The notes under the pieces: model-generated
Databases searched by the model: none
The model's input: only the letters and a program-made list of their open reading frames with translations
What the model was told of the DNA's origin: nothing
Source of the DNA: Piscinibacter defluvii
GTDB taxonomy: Bacteria > Pseudomonadota > Gammaproteobacteria > Burkholderiales > Burkholderiaceae_C
Assembly: GCF_004011805.1 (NCBI RefSeq)
Contig: NZ_RCHJ01000014.1
Coordinates: forward strand, 186,001 to 250,000
Reading direction: 5' to 3'
DNA length: 64,000 nt
Translations under genes and position numbers: made by a program
Part shown: positions 28,186 to 36,924 of the stretch, piece after piece
Layout of the letters: each line of letters opens with the position of its first letter
Numbering within the stretch: the stretch's first letter is position 1

Positions 28186-30617
28186 CGCCGCAGGAGTGGT
28201 TCGACTCGCGCGGCTGGCAGCCGTTCGACTTCCAGCGCGAGGTCTGGGCGCACCTGGCCGCCGGCCGCAGCGGCCTGCTGCATGCCACCACCGGCGCCGG
28301 CAAGACCTACGCGGTGTGGATGGGCGCGCTGCAGCGCCGCGTGGCCCGGCCGGCCGCGCCGCTGCAGGTGCTGTGGATCACGCCGATGCGCGCGCTGGCG
28401 GCCGACACCACGCGCGCGCTGAACCTGCCGCTGGCCGACGTGGCGCCCGGCTGGCGCGTGGGCCAGCGCAGCGGCGACACGCCGGCAGCCGAGCGCGCGC
28501 GGCAGGACCGGCGCCTGCCCGAGGCGCTGGTGACCACGCCCGAATCGCTCTCGCTGCTGCTCACGCGCGAGCAGGCGGCGCAGGAACTCGGCGGCGTGCA
28601 CACCGTGATCGTCGACGAGTGGCACGAGCTGATGGGCAACAAGCGGGGCGTGCAGGTGCAGCTCGCGCTGGCCCGGCTGGCGCGCTGGAACCCCGGGCTC
28701 GTCGTCTGGGGCCTGTCGGCCACGCTCGGCAACCTCGAGGAGGCGCAGCAGGTGCTCACCGGCGGCCGCGACGCGGTGCTGGTGCAGGGCCGCATCGACA
28801 AGACCCTGGTGATCGACACGCTGCTGCCGCTCGAGCCCGGCCGCTTCTCCTGGGGCGGCCACCTGGGCGCGCAGATGCAGCAGCCGGTGATCGCCGAGAT
28901 CGAGTCGAGCCCCAGCACCCTGGTGTTCACCAACACCCGCTCGCAGGCCGAGACCTGGTACCAGCTGCTGATCCAGGAGCGGCCCGAGTGGGCCGGCCTG
29001 GTCGCGCTGCACCATGGCTCGCTGGACAAGGACGTGCGCGAGTGGGTCGAGCTCGGGCTCAAGGATGGCCGCCTGAAGGCGGTGGTGGCGACCTCGTCGC
29101 TCGACCTGGGGGTGGACTTCCTGCCGGTCGAGCGCGTGCTGCAGATCGGCTCGCCCAAGGGCATCGCGCGGCTGCTGCAGCGTGCCGGCCGCAGCGGCCA
29201 CGCGCCGGGCCGGCCGAGCCGCGTGACCATCGTGCCCACCAACACGCTGGAGCTGGTCGAGGCCGCCGCGGCGCGCCGCGCTGCCCGTGCGGGGCGCATC
29301 GAGAAACGCGCCACGCCGGAGAAGCCGCTCGACGTGCTGGTGCAGCACCTCGTCAGCGTCGCGCTCGGCGGCGGCTTCACGGCCGACGCGCTGTACGACG
29401 AGGTGCGCACGGCCTGGGCCTACCGCGCGCTGAGCCGCGCCGAGTTCGACTGGGCGCTCGCCTTCGTCGAGCGCGGCGGTGCCAGCCTGGGCGCCTACCC
29501 CGAGTACCACCGCGTGAGGCTGGTCGACGGGGTCTACCGGGTGCCCGACCGCGGCATCGCCAAGCGCCACCGGCTGCAGGTGGGCACCATCGTGGGCGAC
29601 GGCACGATGCAGGTGAAGTACCTCTCCGGCAGCAGGCTCGGCGCGATGGAGGAGAGCTTCATCGCGCGCCTGCGCCCGGGCGACTGCTTCGTGTTCGCCG
29701 GCAAGGTGCTCGAATTCGTGCGCACGCAGGAGATGACGGCCTACGTGAAGAAGGCGACGAAGAGCCGCGGCATCGTGCCGAGCTGGGCGGGCGGCAAGAT
29801 GCCGCTGTCGACCGAGCTGGCCGACGCGGTGCTGGAGCTGCTGGCCAGTGCCGCGCAGGCGGACTGGATCCGCGACATCGAGGACCCGGAGATGCGTGCC
29901 GCGCAGCCCATGCTCTCGACGCAGGCGCGCCTGTCGCGCCTGCCGACGCCGAAGACGCTGCTGATCGAGCGCTACCGCTCGCGCGAAGGCCACCACCTCT
30001 ACCTCTATCCGTTCGCGGGCCGCAACGTGCACCTGGGTCTGGCGAGCCTGCTGGCCTGGCGGCTCGCGAAGGACTCGCCCAACACCTTCAGCATGAGCGT
30101 CAACGACCACGGCTTCGAGCTGCTCAGCGCGGAGGCGGTGGACATGGCCGCGCTGCTCGACAGGCGCGCCTTCGACACCGGCGAGCTGCTGGCCGACGTG
30201 CTGGCGAGCCTGAACTCGAGCGAGCTGGCGCAGCGGCGCTTCCGCGAGATCGCACGCGTTTCCGGGCTGGTGTTCACCGGTTACCCCGGCGCGCCGAAGA
30301 CGACACGCCAGCTGCAGGCCAGCAGCGGCCTGTTCTACGACGTGTTCCGCAAGTACGACGCCGGCAACCTGCTGCTCTCGCAGGCCGAGGGCGAGGTGCT
30401 GAGCCAGGAGCTGGATATCCGGCGCCTCGCCGCCACCTTGAGGCACATGAGCGCGCAGCGGGTGGAGTTCGTCGAGCTGAAGGTGCCGAGCCCGTTCTCG
30501 CTGCCGCTGATGGTGGAACGATTCCGCGAGAAGCTCAGCAACGAGAAACTGGCCGACCGGCTGGCGCGCATCATCCGCGATGCAACGGCCGAGGCCGACC
30601 ACGACACCCGACCATGA
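28182..30617 (+). CDS. Ligase-associated DEXH-box helicase (Lhr-core type)
   Basis: An 811-residue superfamily 2 helicase related to the Lhr core. Walker A is TTGAGKT near residue 36, the DExH box is DEWH, motif III is LSATLGN, and the C-terminal RecA domain has [13 protein letters not shown] and [11 protein letters not shown]. The winged-helix and WH-associated regions fill residues ~400-600. Long, normal-sized member with no frameshift. It normally sits with the ligase and MBL exonuclease; here a lipoprotein, an AsmA-like gene and DUF429 intervene. It overlaps DUF429 upstream and the DUF1232 gene downstream. Confidence 0.92.
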   Translation: MTPQEWFDSRGWQPFDFQREVWAHLAAGRSGLLHATTGAGKTYAVWMGALQRRVARPAAPLQVLWITPMRALAADTTRALNLPLADVAPGWRVGQRSGDTPAAERARQDRRLPEALVTTPESLSLLLTREQAAQELGGVHTVIVDEWHELMGNKRGVQVQLALARLARWNPGLVVWGLSATLGNLEEAQQVLTGGRDAVLVQGRIDKTLVIDTLLPLEPGRFSWGGHLGAQMQQPVIAEIESSPSTLVFTNTRSQAETWYQLLIQERPEWAGLVALHHGSLDKDVREWVELGLKDGRLKAVVATSSLDLGVDFLPVERVLQIGSPKGIARLLQRAGRSGHAPGRPSRVTIVPTNTLELVEAAAARRAARAGRIEKRATPEKPLDVLVQHLVSVALGGGFTADALYDEVRTAWAYRALSRAEFDWALAFVERGGASLGAYPEYHRVRLVDGVYRVPDRGIAKRHRLQVGTIVGDGTMQVKYLSGSRLGAMEESFIARLRPGDCFVFAGKVLEFVRTQEMTAYVKKATKSRGIVPSWAGGKMPLSTELADAVLELLASAAQADWIRDIEDPEMRAAQPMLSTQARLSRLPTPKTLLIERYRSREGHHLYLYPFAGRNVHLGLASLLAWRLAKDSPNTFSMSVNDHGFELLSAEAVDMAALLDRRAFDTGELLADVLASLNSSELAQRRFREIARVSGLVFTGYPGAPKTTRQLQASSGLFYDVFRKYDAGNLLLSQAEGEVLSQELDIRRLAATLRHMSAQRVEFVELKVPSPFSLPLMVERFREKLSNEKLADRLARIIRDATAEADHDTRP

Positions 30618-31009
30618 AGCGACTCTCCCGCCTGTTCCGCTTTGCCAACGCCGCCCGGCTGGCGACCTACCTGATCGCGCTGTGGAAGCTCGCCCGCCAT
30701 GCCGAGACGCCCACCGCGGCCAAGCTGGTGGCGCTGGCGGTGCTGGCTTATGCGGTCAGCCCGATCGACCTGATCCCGGACTTCATCCCGGTGCTCGGAC
30801 AGCTCGACGACCTGATCCTGCTGCCGTTGGGCGTGGCGCTGGCGGTGAAGCTCACGCCCAAGCCCCTGTGGGAGGCGCGCCTGCGCGAGGCGGAGGTCTC
30901 GAGCGAGCGGCTGCCCAAGCTGTGGTGGGGCGCGGCGGCGATCGTGCTGCTGTGGGCAGCGCTGTTCGGGCTGTTCGTCTGGTGGCTGGTGCGGGTGCTG
31001 GCGGCGTGA
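30614..31009 (+). CDS. YkvA-like DUF1232 membrane protein
   Basis: A 131-residue protein with the DUF1232 core [20 protein letters not shown], which is highly recognisable, and a C-terminal membrane helix ([19 protein letters not shown]). Function unknown. It is translationally coupled to the helicase gene by ATGA and its stop overlaps the GTG start of the nuclease gene. Confidence 0.85.
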   Translation: MKRLSRLFRFANAARLATYLIALWKLARHAETPTAAKLVALAVLAYAVSPIDLIPDFIPVLGQLDDLILLPLGVALAVKLTPKPLWEARLREAEVSSERLPKLWWGAAAIVLLWAALFGLFVWWLVRVLAA

Positions 31010-31473
31010 GGCGGGCGGTCGTCCTGCTGCTCGTGCTGGCCGCGGGCGCTGCGCAGGCCTTCACGGCCGACGTGACGCACGTGAGCGACGGCGACACGGT
31101 CTGGGTCAAGCGCGACGGCCGCGCCCCGTTCAAGCTGCGCCTGGACGGCCTGGACGCCCCCGAGCGCTGCCAGGCCGGCGGCGCGGCGGCACGCGACGCA
31201 CTGGCCGCGCGCTTGCTGCACCGGCGCGTGGCGGTACGCACCCGCGCGCACGACGACTACGGCCGCGCTGTCGGCACGTTGCAGCTCGACGGTGCGGACG
31301 TCGGCGCCTGGCTGGTGTCGCAGGGGCTGGCCTGGAATGCCCGCTTCGGGCGCCGTGCCGGGCCGTACGCGGAGGAGGAGCAGCAGGCGCGCCGCGCCGC
31401 CCGCGGCGTGTTCGCGCAGCCAGCGCCCGAGTACCCGCGCGACTTCCGGCGCCGCCACGGGCCGTGCGGGTGA
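31006..31473 (+). CDS. Secreted thermonuclease-like (SNase) protein
   Basis: A 155-residue nuclease of the staphylococcal nuclease fold, which cuts DNA or RNA in the presence of calcium. It starts at GTG 31006 with a signal peptide ending AAGAAQA (residue ~20). The active-site elements are SDGDTVWV, KLRLDGLDAPE and DDYGRAVGTL; GLAWNARF closes the core. The mature protein is short but within family range. It ends four bases before the convergent arginase stop. Confidence 0.85.
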   Translation: MRRAVVLLLVLAAGAAQAFTADVTHVSDGDTVWVKRDGRAPFKLRLDGLDAPERCQAGGAAARDALAARLLHRRVAVRTRAHDDYGRAVGTLQLDGADVGAWLVSQGLAWNARFGRRAGPYAEEEQQARRAARGVFAQPAPEYPRDFRRRHGPCG

Positions 31474-31476
31474 GGC

Positions 31477-32397
31477 TCAGGGCCGCTCGCGCATCAGCGT
31501 GCTCTTGCCGAACAGGCTCTCGATCAGGTCCACCGCCAGCAGCGCGGTCTTGTTGCGCACGTCCAGCGCCGGGTTCAGCTCCATCACGTCGAGCGAGGCG
31601 AGGCGGCCGGTGTCGGCGATCATCTCCATGCACAGCTGCGCCTCGCGGTAGGTCGGCCCGCCGGGGATGGTGGTGCCGACGCCGGGCGCGATCTCCGGGT
31701 CGAGGAAGTCGACGTCGAAGCTGACGTGCAGGTGCGTGTTCGAGTCCAGCGTCGCGAGCGCCAGCTCCATCGTGTGGCGCATGCCCATCTCGTCGATGTA
31801 GCGCATGTCGAACACCTCGAGGCCGGCCTCGTGCACGAAGCGCTTCTCGCCCGGGTCGACGCTGCGGATGCCGATCTGGCGGATCCACTTCGGCTGGATC
31901 GCCGGCACCTGGCCGCCGATCTCGATCAGCGCCTGCGGGCCATGGCCGCACAGGCAGGCCACCGGCATGCCGTGGATGTTGCCGCTCGGGGTCAGTTGGT
32001 TGGTGTTGAAGTCGGCATGCGCGTCCAGCCACAGCACACGCAGGCGCTTGCCGGTCTCGCGGCAATGGCGTGCCACCGCGCTGATCGAGCCGATGCCCAG
32101 GCAATGGTCGCCACCCATCAGGATGGGCAGCCGGCCGAGCGCCAGCTCGGCGTGCACCGCCTCGTGCACCGCGCGGTTCCAGGCCACCACCTCGTCGAGG
32201 TGGCGGTAGCCATCCACCGGCGGCAGCCAGGGGTTGGCCGGGCCGGCCAGGTTGCCGCGGTCGAGCACCTCCAGGCCGTGGCCCTGCAGCACCGGCAGGA
32301 TCTGCGCCACGCGCAGCGCCTCCGGCCCCATGCTCGCGCCGCGGCTGCCGGCGCCGATGTCGGTCGGCGCGCCGATCAGGCTGACTCGCTTGTTCAT
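31477..32397 (-). CDS. rocF: Arginase
   Basis: Hydrolyses arginine to ornithine and urea. The 306-residue ureohydrolase has the Mn-binding motifs GGDHCLGIGS, LDAHADFNT and SFDVDFLDP, and the arginase-type SGNIHGMPVA. The ATG at 32397 overlaps the LOG-family stop by one base (TGATG), so it is read from the same message. No urea-using or ornithine-metabolic gene is close by. Confidence 0.92.
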   Translation of the reverse strand: MNKRVSLIGAPTDIGAGSRGASMGPEALRVAQILPVLQGHGLEVLDRGNLAGPANPWLPPVDGYRHLDEVVAWNRAVHEAVHAELALGRLPILMGGDHCLGIGSISAVARHCRETGKRLRVLWLDAHADFNTNQLTPSGNIHGMPVACLCGHGPQALIEIGGQVPAIQPKWIRQIGIRSVDPGEKRFVHEAGLEVFDMRYIDEMGMRHTMELALATLDSNTHLHVSFDVDFLDPEIAPGVGTTIPGGPTYREAQLCMEMIADTGRLASLDVMELNPALDVRNKTALLAVDLIESLFGKSTLMRERP

Positions 32398-33305
32398 CAG
32401 TCGTCGGCGAACTCGCCGGTGGTGGTGTCGGGGGCGTCGAAGCCGTACTCGGCGGCGAGCACGCCCCAGGCCTCCTCGGCGGTCTCGACGAAGCGGAACA
32501 GGTTCACGTCGCCCGGGCCGATCATGCCGGTCTCGATCAGCCAGTCGAAGTTGATCAGCTTGGTCCAGAACTCGCGGCCGAACAGCAGGATCGGGCGGCG
32601 CCGCGACTTTCCGGTCTGCGTCAGCGTGAGCGTCTCGAACAGCTCGTCGAGCGTGCCGAAGCCGCCGGGGAAGCACACCAGCGCGATCGAGCGCATCACG
32701 AAGTGCATCTTGCGCAGCGCGAAGTAGTGGAACTGGAAGCACAGCTCCGGCGTGATGTACGGGTTGGGCTCCTGCTCGTGCGGCAGCACGATGTTCAGCC
32801 CGATGCTCTTGCCACCCACCTCGAAGGCGCCGCGGTTGCCCGCCTCCATGATGCCGGGGCCGCCGCCGGTGACCACGTAGACCGGCGTCTCGAGCTCCTT
32901 GGACTTGTGCGTGACGATGGCGGCGAAGCGGCGCGCCTCGTCGTAGTAGCGCGACATGTCCAGCAGCGCCTGCGCGCGTGTGATGGCGCCGGCATCGCCG
33001 TCGCGGCGTGCCGCGTCCAGGCGCGCCTGGGCCACGTCCGGCGGCTGGATGCGCGCGCTGCCGAAGATCACGATGGTGGAGGTCACGCCGTGCTCGTGCT
33101 GCACCATCTCCGGCTTGAGCAGCTCGAGCTGCATGCGCACCGGGCGCAGTTCCTCGCGCAGCAGGAACTCGGTGTCGGTGAAGGCGAGCCGGTAGGCGCT
33201 CTCGGGGCCCGCGTAGCGCGACGGTGGCGCCGCTTCGGCCTCGACGACCGCTTCCTCCTCGGCCGTCGGGAAGTTGCGGGCGGTGAGGTCGAGTTTCTTG
33301 TCCAT
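32397..33305 (-). CDS. LOG-family protein (TIGR00730, nucleotide 5'-monophosphate phosphoribohydrolase-like)
   Basis: A 302-residue Rossmann-fold protein of the LOG family, which cleaves ribose 5-phosphate from cytokinin or other purine nucleotides. The two diagnostic motifs are GGGPGIMEAGNRGA and PGGFGTLDELFE. The N-terminal ~60 residues, including an acidic stretch EEEAVVEAEA, are an extension to the shorter plant-type enzymes. Its natural substrate in bacteria is often AMP-like and is not settled. It is coupled to arginase downstream and 10 bp from moeB upstream. Confidence 0.88.
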   Translation of the reverse strand: MDKKLDLTARNFPTAEEEAVVEAEAAPPSRYAGPESAYRLAFTDTEFLLREELRPVRMQLELLKPEMVQHEHGVTSTIVIFGSARIQPPDVAQARLDAARRDGDAGAITRAQALLDMSRYYDEARRFAAIVTHKSKELETPVYVVTGGGPGIMEAGNRGAFEVGGKSIGLNIVLPHEQEPNPYITPELCFQFHYFALRKMHFVMRSIALVCFPGGFGTLDELFETLTLTQTGKSRRRPILLFGREFWTKLINFDWLIETGMIGPGDVNLFRFVETAEEAWGVLAAEYGFDAPDTTTGEFADD

Positions 33306-33315
33306 GGTGCGCAGC

Positions 33316-34074
33316 TTAACGCTGCGGCCGGGCGGCGCAGACCGGGCAGGCCTCCTGGCGGCCGAGCCGGATCTCGTGCCACTCCATCGTGCGCGCGTCC
33401 AGCATCTGCAGCCGGCCGGCCAGCGAGCTGCCGACGCCGGCCAGCAGCTTGAGCGCCTCGGCCGCCTGCACCGTGCCGATGATGCCCACCAGCGGCGCGA
33501 ACACGCCCATGGTCGAGCAGCGCACCTCCTCGTAGGTGGCCTCGGGCGGGAACAGGCAGGCATAGCAGGGGTTGGCGGCGTCGCGCGTGTCGTAGACGGA
33601 GATCTGGCCGTCGAAGCCGATCGCCGCACCGGCCACCAGCGGCCTGGCGCAGGCCACGCAGGCCGCGTTGACGGCCTGGCGGGTGGCGAAGTTGTCGCTG
33701 CAGTCGATCACCACGTCGGCCGCGGCCACCAGCGTGGCCAGCCGCGCGGCGTCGGCGCGCTCGCGCAGCGTCACCACGCGCACGTCCGGGTTGATCGCCG
33801 CGATCGCCTGCGCCGCCGACTGGACCTTGGGCTGGCCGACACGGGCGAGCGTGTGGGCGATCTGGCGCTGCAGGTTGGTGACGTCCACCGTGTCGTGGTC
33901 GACCAGCGTGATCGTGCCGACGCCGGCCGTGCCGAGGTACAGCGCCACCGGCGAACCGAGGCCGCCGGCGCCGATCACCAGCGCGTGCGCGGCCAGCAGC
34001 TTGCGCTGGCCCTCGATGCCCAACTCGTCAAGCAGGATGTGGCGCGAGTAGCGCAGCAGCTGGTCGTCGTCCAT
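33316..34074 (-). CDS. moeB: Molybdopterin-synthase adenylyltransferase MoeB (ThiF/HesA family)
   Basis: E1-like enzyme that adenylates the C-terminal glycine of MoaD-type sulfur carriers. The 252-residue protein begins RYSRHILLDELGIEGQRKL and has the nucleotide-binding GAGGLGSPVALYLGTAGVG. Two CxxC pairs, CYAC in the middle and CPVC near the C-terminus, fit the structural zinc. LVDHDTVDVTNLQRQ is intact. ThiF function cannot be excluded on sequence alone. It follows ctpA on the reverse strand with a hairpin between them. Confidence 0.9.
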   Translation of the reverse strand: MDDDQLLRYSRHILLDELGIEGQRKLLAAHALVIGAGGLGSPVALYLGTAGVGTITLVDHDTVDVTNLQRQIAHTLARVGQPKVQSAAQAIAAINPDVRVVTLRERADAARLATLVAAADVVIDCSDNFATRQAVNAACVACARPLVAGAAIGFDGQISVYDTRDAANPCYACLFPPEATYEEVRCSTMGVFAPLVGIIGTVQAAEALKLLAGVGSSLAGRLQMLDARTMEWHEIRLGRQEACPVCAARPQR

Positions 34075-34099
34075 CCGGGCAGGATACCCATGAATGACA

Positions 34100-34123
34100 A
34101 CGCCCGCGCGGTGGCGCGGGCGT
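34100..34123 (-). terminator. Hairpin between ctpA and moeB
   Basis: ACGCCCGCGC and GCGCGGGCGT form a perfect 10-bp stem with a 4-base loop. On the reverse strand it is followed by TTGTCATT. It would partly end ctpA transcription. Confidence 0.5.
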
Positions 34124-34150
34124 CGGCGGGGCGGGGAATCCGCGTCGGGC

Positions 34151-35593
34151 TCAGTTGTTGGTGGTGGCCTCGGCCTTGCGCTCGACGGCGGTCTTGCTCA
34201 CCAGCACCGGCTTGCCCTTGAGCTGGTTCAGCGCCTGGGCGAGCTGGAAGTCCTCGGCGCTGCCGAACTCGGGCAGCGGCCTGGGCGTGGCGGCCTTCTT
34301 CTGCTGCTCTTCCTCGAGCTTCTTGCGCGCCTCCTCGCGGGCCTTCTCGCGCGCCTCGTCCTTCTGCTCCGGGCCCTGGCCGCTGGCGATGTGCTTGTCG
34401 AGGTCGGCTTCGCGCACGCGCAGCGCGGCGAACAGGTTGCCTTCGGCGGTTTCGTCGAGCATGACGTCGGGCACGATGCCCTTGGCCTGGATCGACGCGC
34501 CGCTGGGCGTGTAGTACCGCGCCGTGGTGATCTTCAGCGCGGTGTCGGGGCCGAGCTGGCGCACCGTCTGCACCGAACCCTTGCCGAAGGTCTGGGCGCC
34601 CATGACGGTGGCGCGCTTGTGGTCCTGCAGCGCACCGGCGACGATCTCGCTGGCCGAGGCCGAGCCCTCGTTGACCAGCACCACCAGCGGCACCTTCTTC
34701 ACCGCCTCGGGCAGCTTGCGCAGCGGGTCGGTGCCGCCGCGGCGCAGGTAGTACTCGGGCGAGGCCTTGAAGGTGGCCTTGGAGTCGGCGATCTGGCCGT
34801 TGGTCGTCACCACCACCACGTCGCTGGGCAGGAAGGCGGCCGAGATCGCCACCGCGCCCTCGAGCAGGCCGCCGGGGTCGTTGCGCAGGTCGAGCACCAG
34901 GCCCTTGAGGTTCGGGTCCTGCTTGTACAGGTCTTCCAGCTTGCGGGCGAAGTCCTCGACCGTGCGATCCTGGAACTGGCTGACCCGCAGCCAGGCGTAA
35001 CCCGGCTCGACCAGCTTCGCGCGCACGCTCTGCACACGGATCTCCTCGCGCACGATGGTCACCGGGAAGCTGCGCGTCTCGGACTTGCGGAACACCTGCA
35101 GCACGACCTTGGTGTTGGGCTCGCCGCGCATGCGCTTGACGGCCTGGTCCATCGTCAGGCCCTTGACCAGGGTGTCGTCGATCTTGGTGATCAGGTCGCC
35201 GCTCTTCAGGCCGGCGCGGAAGGCGGGCGAGCCCTCGATCGGCGAGACCACCTTGACCAGGCCGTCCTCCATGCCGATCTCGATGCCCACGCCGACGAAC
35301 TTGCCGGTGGTGCCCTCGCGGAATTCCTTGAAGCTCTTCTTGTCGAAGAACTGGGAGTGCGGGTCGAGCCCGGAGACCATGCCCGAGATCGCGTCGTTGA
35401 TGAGCTTCTTCTCGTCCACCGGCTCGACGTAGTCGCTCTTGACCATGCCGAACACCGCGGCGAGCTGCTGCAGTTCCTCCAGCGGGAGCTGGGAGACCGG
35501 GTTGCGGGCGATCGCCTGGAACTGCATGGTGGTCAGTGCGCCGGCGACCGCGCCGACCGCCAACCAACCCGCGACCTTCAATTTGCTGCCCAT
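34151..35593 (-). CDS. ctpA: C-terminal processing peptidase CtpA (S41)
   Basis: Periplasmic protease with a Ser/Lys dyad that trims or degrades envelope proteins. The 480-residue protein has an N-terminal membrane anchor or signal (VAGWLAVGAVAGALTTMQF), a PDZ domain around residues 95-185 (GVGIEIGMEDGLVKVVSPIE) and the S41 core with NEGSASASEIVAGAL and TFGKGSVQT supplying the dyad. The C-terminal tail is rich in Glu, Lys and Ala and looks like a coiled coil (EKAREEARKKLEEEQQKKAA). A -10 element is visible upstream. Confidence 0.93.
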   Translation of the reverse strand: MGSKLKVAGWLAVGAVAGALTTMQFQAIARNPVSQLPLEELQQLAAVFGMVKSDYVEPVDEKKLINDAISGMVSGLDPHSQFFDKKSFKEFREGTTGKFVGVGIEIGMEDGLVKVVSPIEGSPAFRAGLKSGDLITKIDDTLVKGLTMDQAVKRMRGEPNTKVVLQVFRKSETRSFPVTIVREEIRVQSVRAKLVEPGYAWLRVSQFQDRTVEDFARKLEDLYKQDPNLKGLVLDLRNDPGGLLEGAVAISAAFLPSDVVVVTTNGQIADSKATFKASPEYYLRRGGTDPLRKLPEAVKKVPLVVLVNEGSASASEIVAGALQDHKRATVMGAQTFGKGSVQTVRQLGPDTALKITTARYYTPSGASIQAKGIVPDVMLDETAEGNLFAALRVREADLDKHIASGQGPEQKDEAREKAREEARKKLEEEQQKKAATPRPLPEFGSAEDFQLAQALNQLKGKPVLVSKTAVERKAEATTNN

Positions 35594-35656
35594 TCGACGA
35601 CCCCTTATCCCCGCGCGTTCGCCCGTGTACTGCCCTGTGCAGACCCAGGCCGGACC

Positions 35657-35662
35657 AGTATA
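35657..35662 (-). promoter_or_regulatory. -10 element of ctpA promoter (TATACT)
   Basis: On the reverse strand TATACT lies about 65 bp before the ctpA start, in one of the few AT-rich patches. The -35 region is poor. Confidence 0.45.
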
Positions 35663-35737
35663 AAACCGGGCCCTGCCTGAGAGCTTGGCCGGGGCGGGAA
35701 AGTTGCACGCGCCGGCGGTGCTTTTCGACGCAGTTGC

Positions 35738-36823
35738 CTAGGAGCGTTCGCGGGCGAAGGTCACGACGTGGTCGACCTCGGCGCGGATGCCGATCCACTC
35801 GCCGACCTGATGGTCGTGGTGCGAGGGCACGTGGGCCACGACCTGTTCGCCGCCCTCGAGCCGCAGCGTGTAGAGGAACTCCGAGCCGCGGAAGGTCTTG
35901 CGCTCGATGCGCGCGCGCACCGGCGCGGCGTCGTCGTGCACGATGTCGTCGGCGCGCAGCAGCACCTCGCACAGGCCGCCCGCATAGGCGTCGGGCAGCG
36001 GGCATTCCTGCAGGTCGACCAGGTCGCCCAGCGGCGTGCGCACCACCGCCGCACCGCCGCTCTCGGCGACGATCTGCGCCGGCGCGAAGACGCCGTGACC
36101 GATGAAGTCCGCCACGAAGCGGGTCGCCGGGCGGTGGTACAGCGTGTAGGCGTCGTCCCACTGCTCGAGCCGGCCCTGGTGCATCACACCGATCAGGTCG
36201 CCCACCGCGAAGGCCTCGAGCTGGTCGTGCGTCACCATCAGCGCGGTCGTGCCCGACAGCTGCAGGATGCCGCGCAGCTCGTGTGCGAGGCGCTCGCGCA
36301 GGTCGACGTCCAGGCTGGAGAAGGGCTCGTCCAGCAGCAGCAGGCGCGGCGAGGGCGCCAGCGCCCGGGCCAGCGCGATGCGCTGCTGCTGGCCGCCGGA
36401 GAGCTGGTGCGGAGCGCGCTGCGCGGCGTGGCCGAGGCCGACCAGGTCCAGCACCTCGGCGGTGCGGCGCCGGCGCTCGGCCGCCGGCAGGTGGCGGATG
36501 CCGAAGGCGACATTGGCCTCCACGCTCAGGTGCGGGAACAGCGCGTAGTCCTGGAACACCATGCCGATGCGGCGCAGCTCGGGCGGCACGTGGCGACCGC
36601 CGGCGGCGTCGGCCAGCACCTCCCCGTCGATCGCGATGCGCCCGTGTGCCAGCGGTTCCAGCCCGGCCACGGCACGCAGCAGCGAGGTCTTGCCGCAGCC
36701 CGAGGGGCCGATCAGCACGCCGAGCTGGCCGCGCGGCAGCCCGAGCGTCACCGACGCCACGGCGGCACGTGTCGCGGTGCTGCCGGGGTAGCGCACCGAG
36801 GCCTGGTCGATCTGCAGGAACAT
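35738..36823 (-). CDS. fbpC: Iron(III) ABC transporter ATP-binding protein (FbpC-like)
   Basis: ATPase subunit of a ferric iron importer (FbpABC type). Its 361 residues contain Walker A GPSGCGKTS near residue 39, Q-loop VFQDYALFPHLSV, signature LSGGQQQRIALARAL and Walker B LLLLDEPFSSLD. The C-terminal ~120 residues form a TOBE-like regulatory domain (ETFRGSEFLYTLRL type). I start it at ATG 36823; the reading could continue upstream but that adds non-homologous residues. The permease gene is divergent, 101 bp away, and a Fur-like site lies between the two. Confidence 0.85.
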   Translation of the reverse strand: MFLQIDQASVRYPGSTATRAAVASVTLGLPRGQLGVLIGPSGCGKTSLLRAVAGLEPLAHGRIAIDGEVLADAAGGRHVPPELRRIGMVFQDYALFPHLSVEANVAFGIRHLPAAERRRRTAEVLDLVGLGHAAQRAPHQLSGGQQQRIALARALAPSPRLLLLDEPFSSLDVDLRERLAHELRGILQLSGTTALMVTHDQLEAFAVGDLIGVMHQGRLEQWDDAYTLYHRPATRFVADFIGHGVFAPAQIVAESGGAAVVRTPLGDLVDLQECPLPDAYAGGLCEVLLRADDIVHDDAAPVRARIERKTFRGSEFLYTLRLEGGEQVVAHVPSHHDHQVGEWIGIRAEVDHVVTFARERS

Positions 36824-36851
36824 GGACCTATCATATCGGCGCGTTCGATCA

Positions 36852-36864
36852 AACGAGAATCGTT
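36852..36864. promoter_or_regulatory. Fur-like operator between fbpC and fbpB
   Basis: AACGAGAATCGTT is a perfect 5-3-5 palindrome that matches the AATGAGAATCATT form of Fur sites with two symmetric changes. It covers the place of the -35 of a candidate fbpC promoter, whose -10 TATGAT is on the reverse strand at 36830-36835. Iron-dependent repression of both divergent genes is likely but unproven. Confidence 0.5.
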
Positions 36865-36924
36865 CGCAACCATATTGATCCACGGCAAGGCCCGACCGCG
36901 CCGGTGACGTTCTGATCCCACCGC

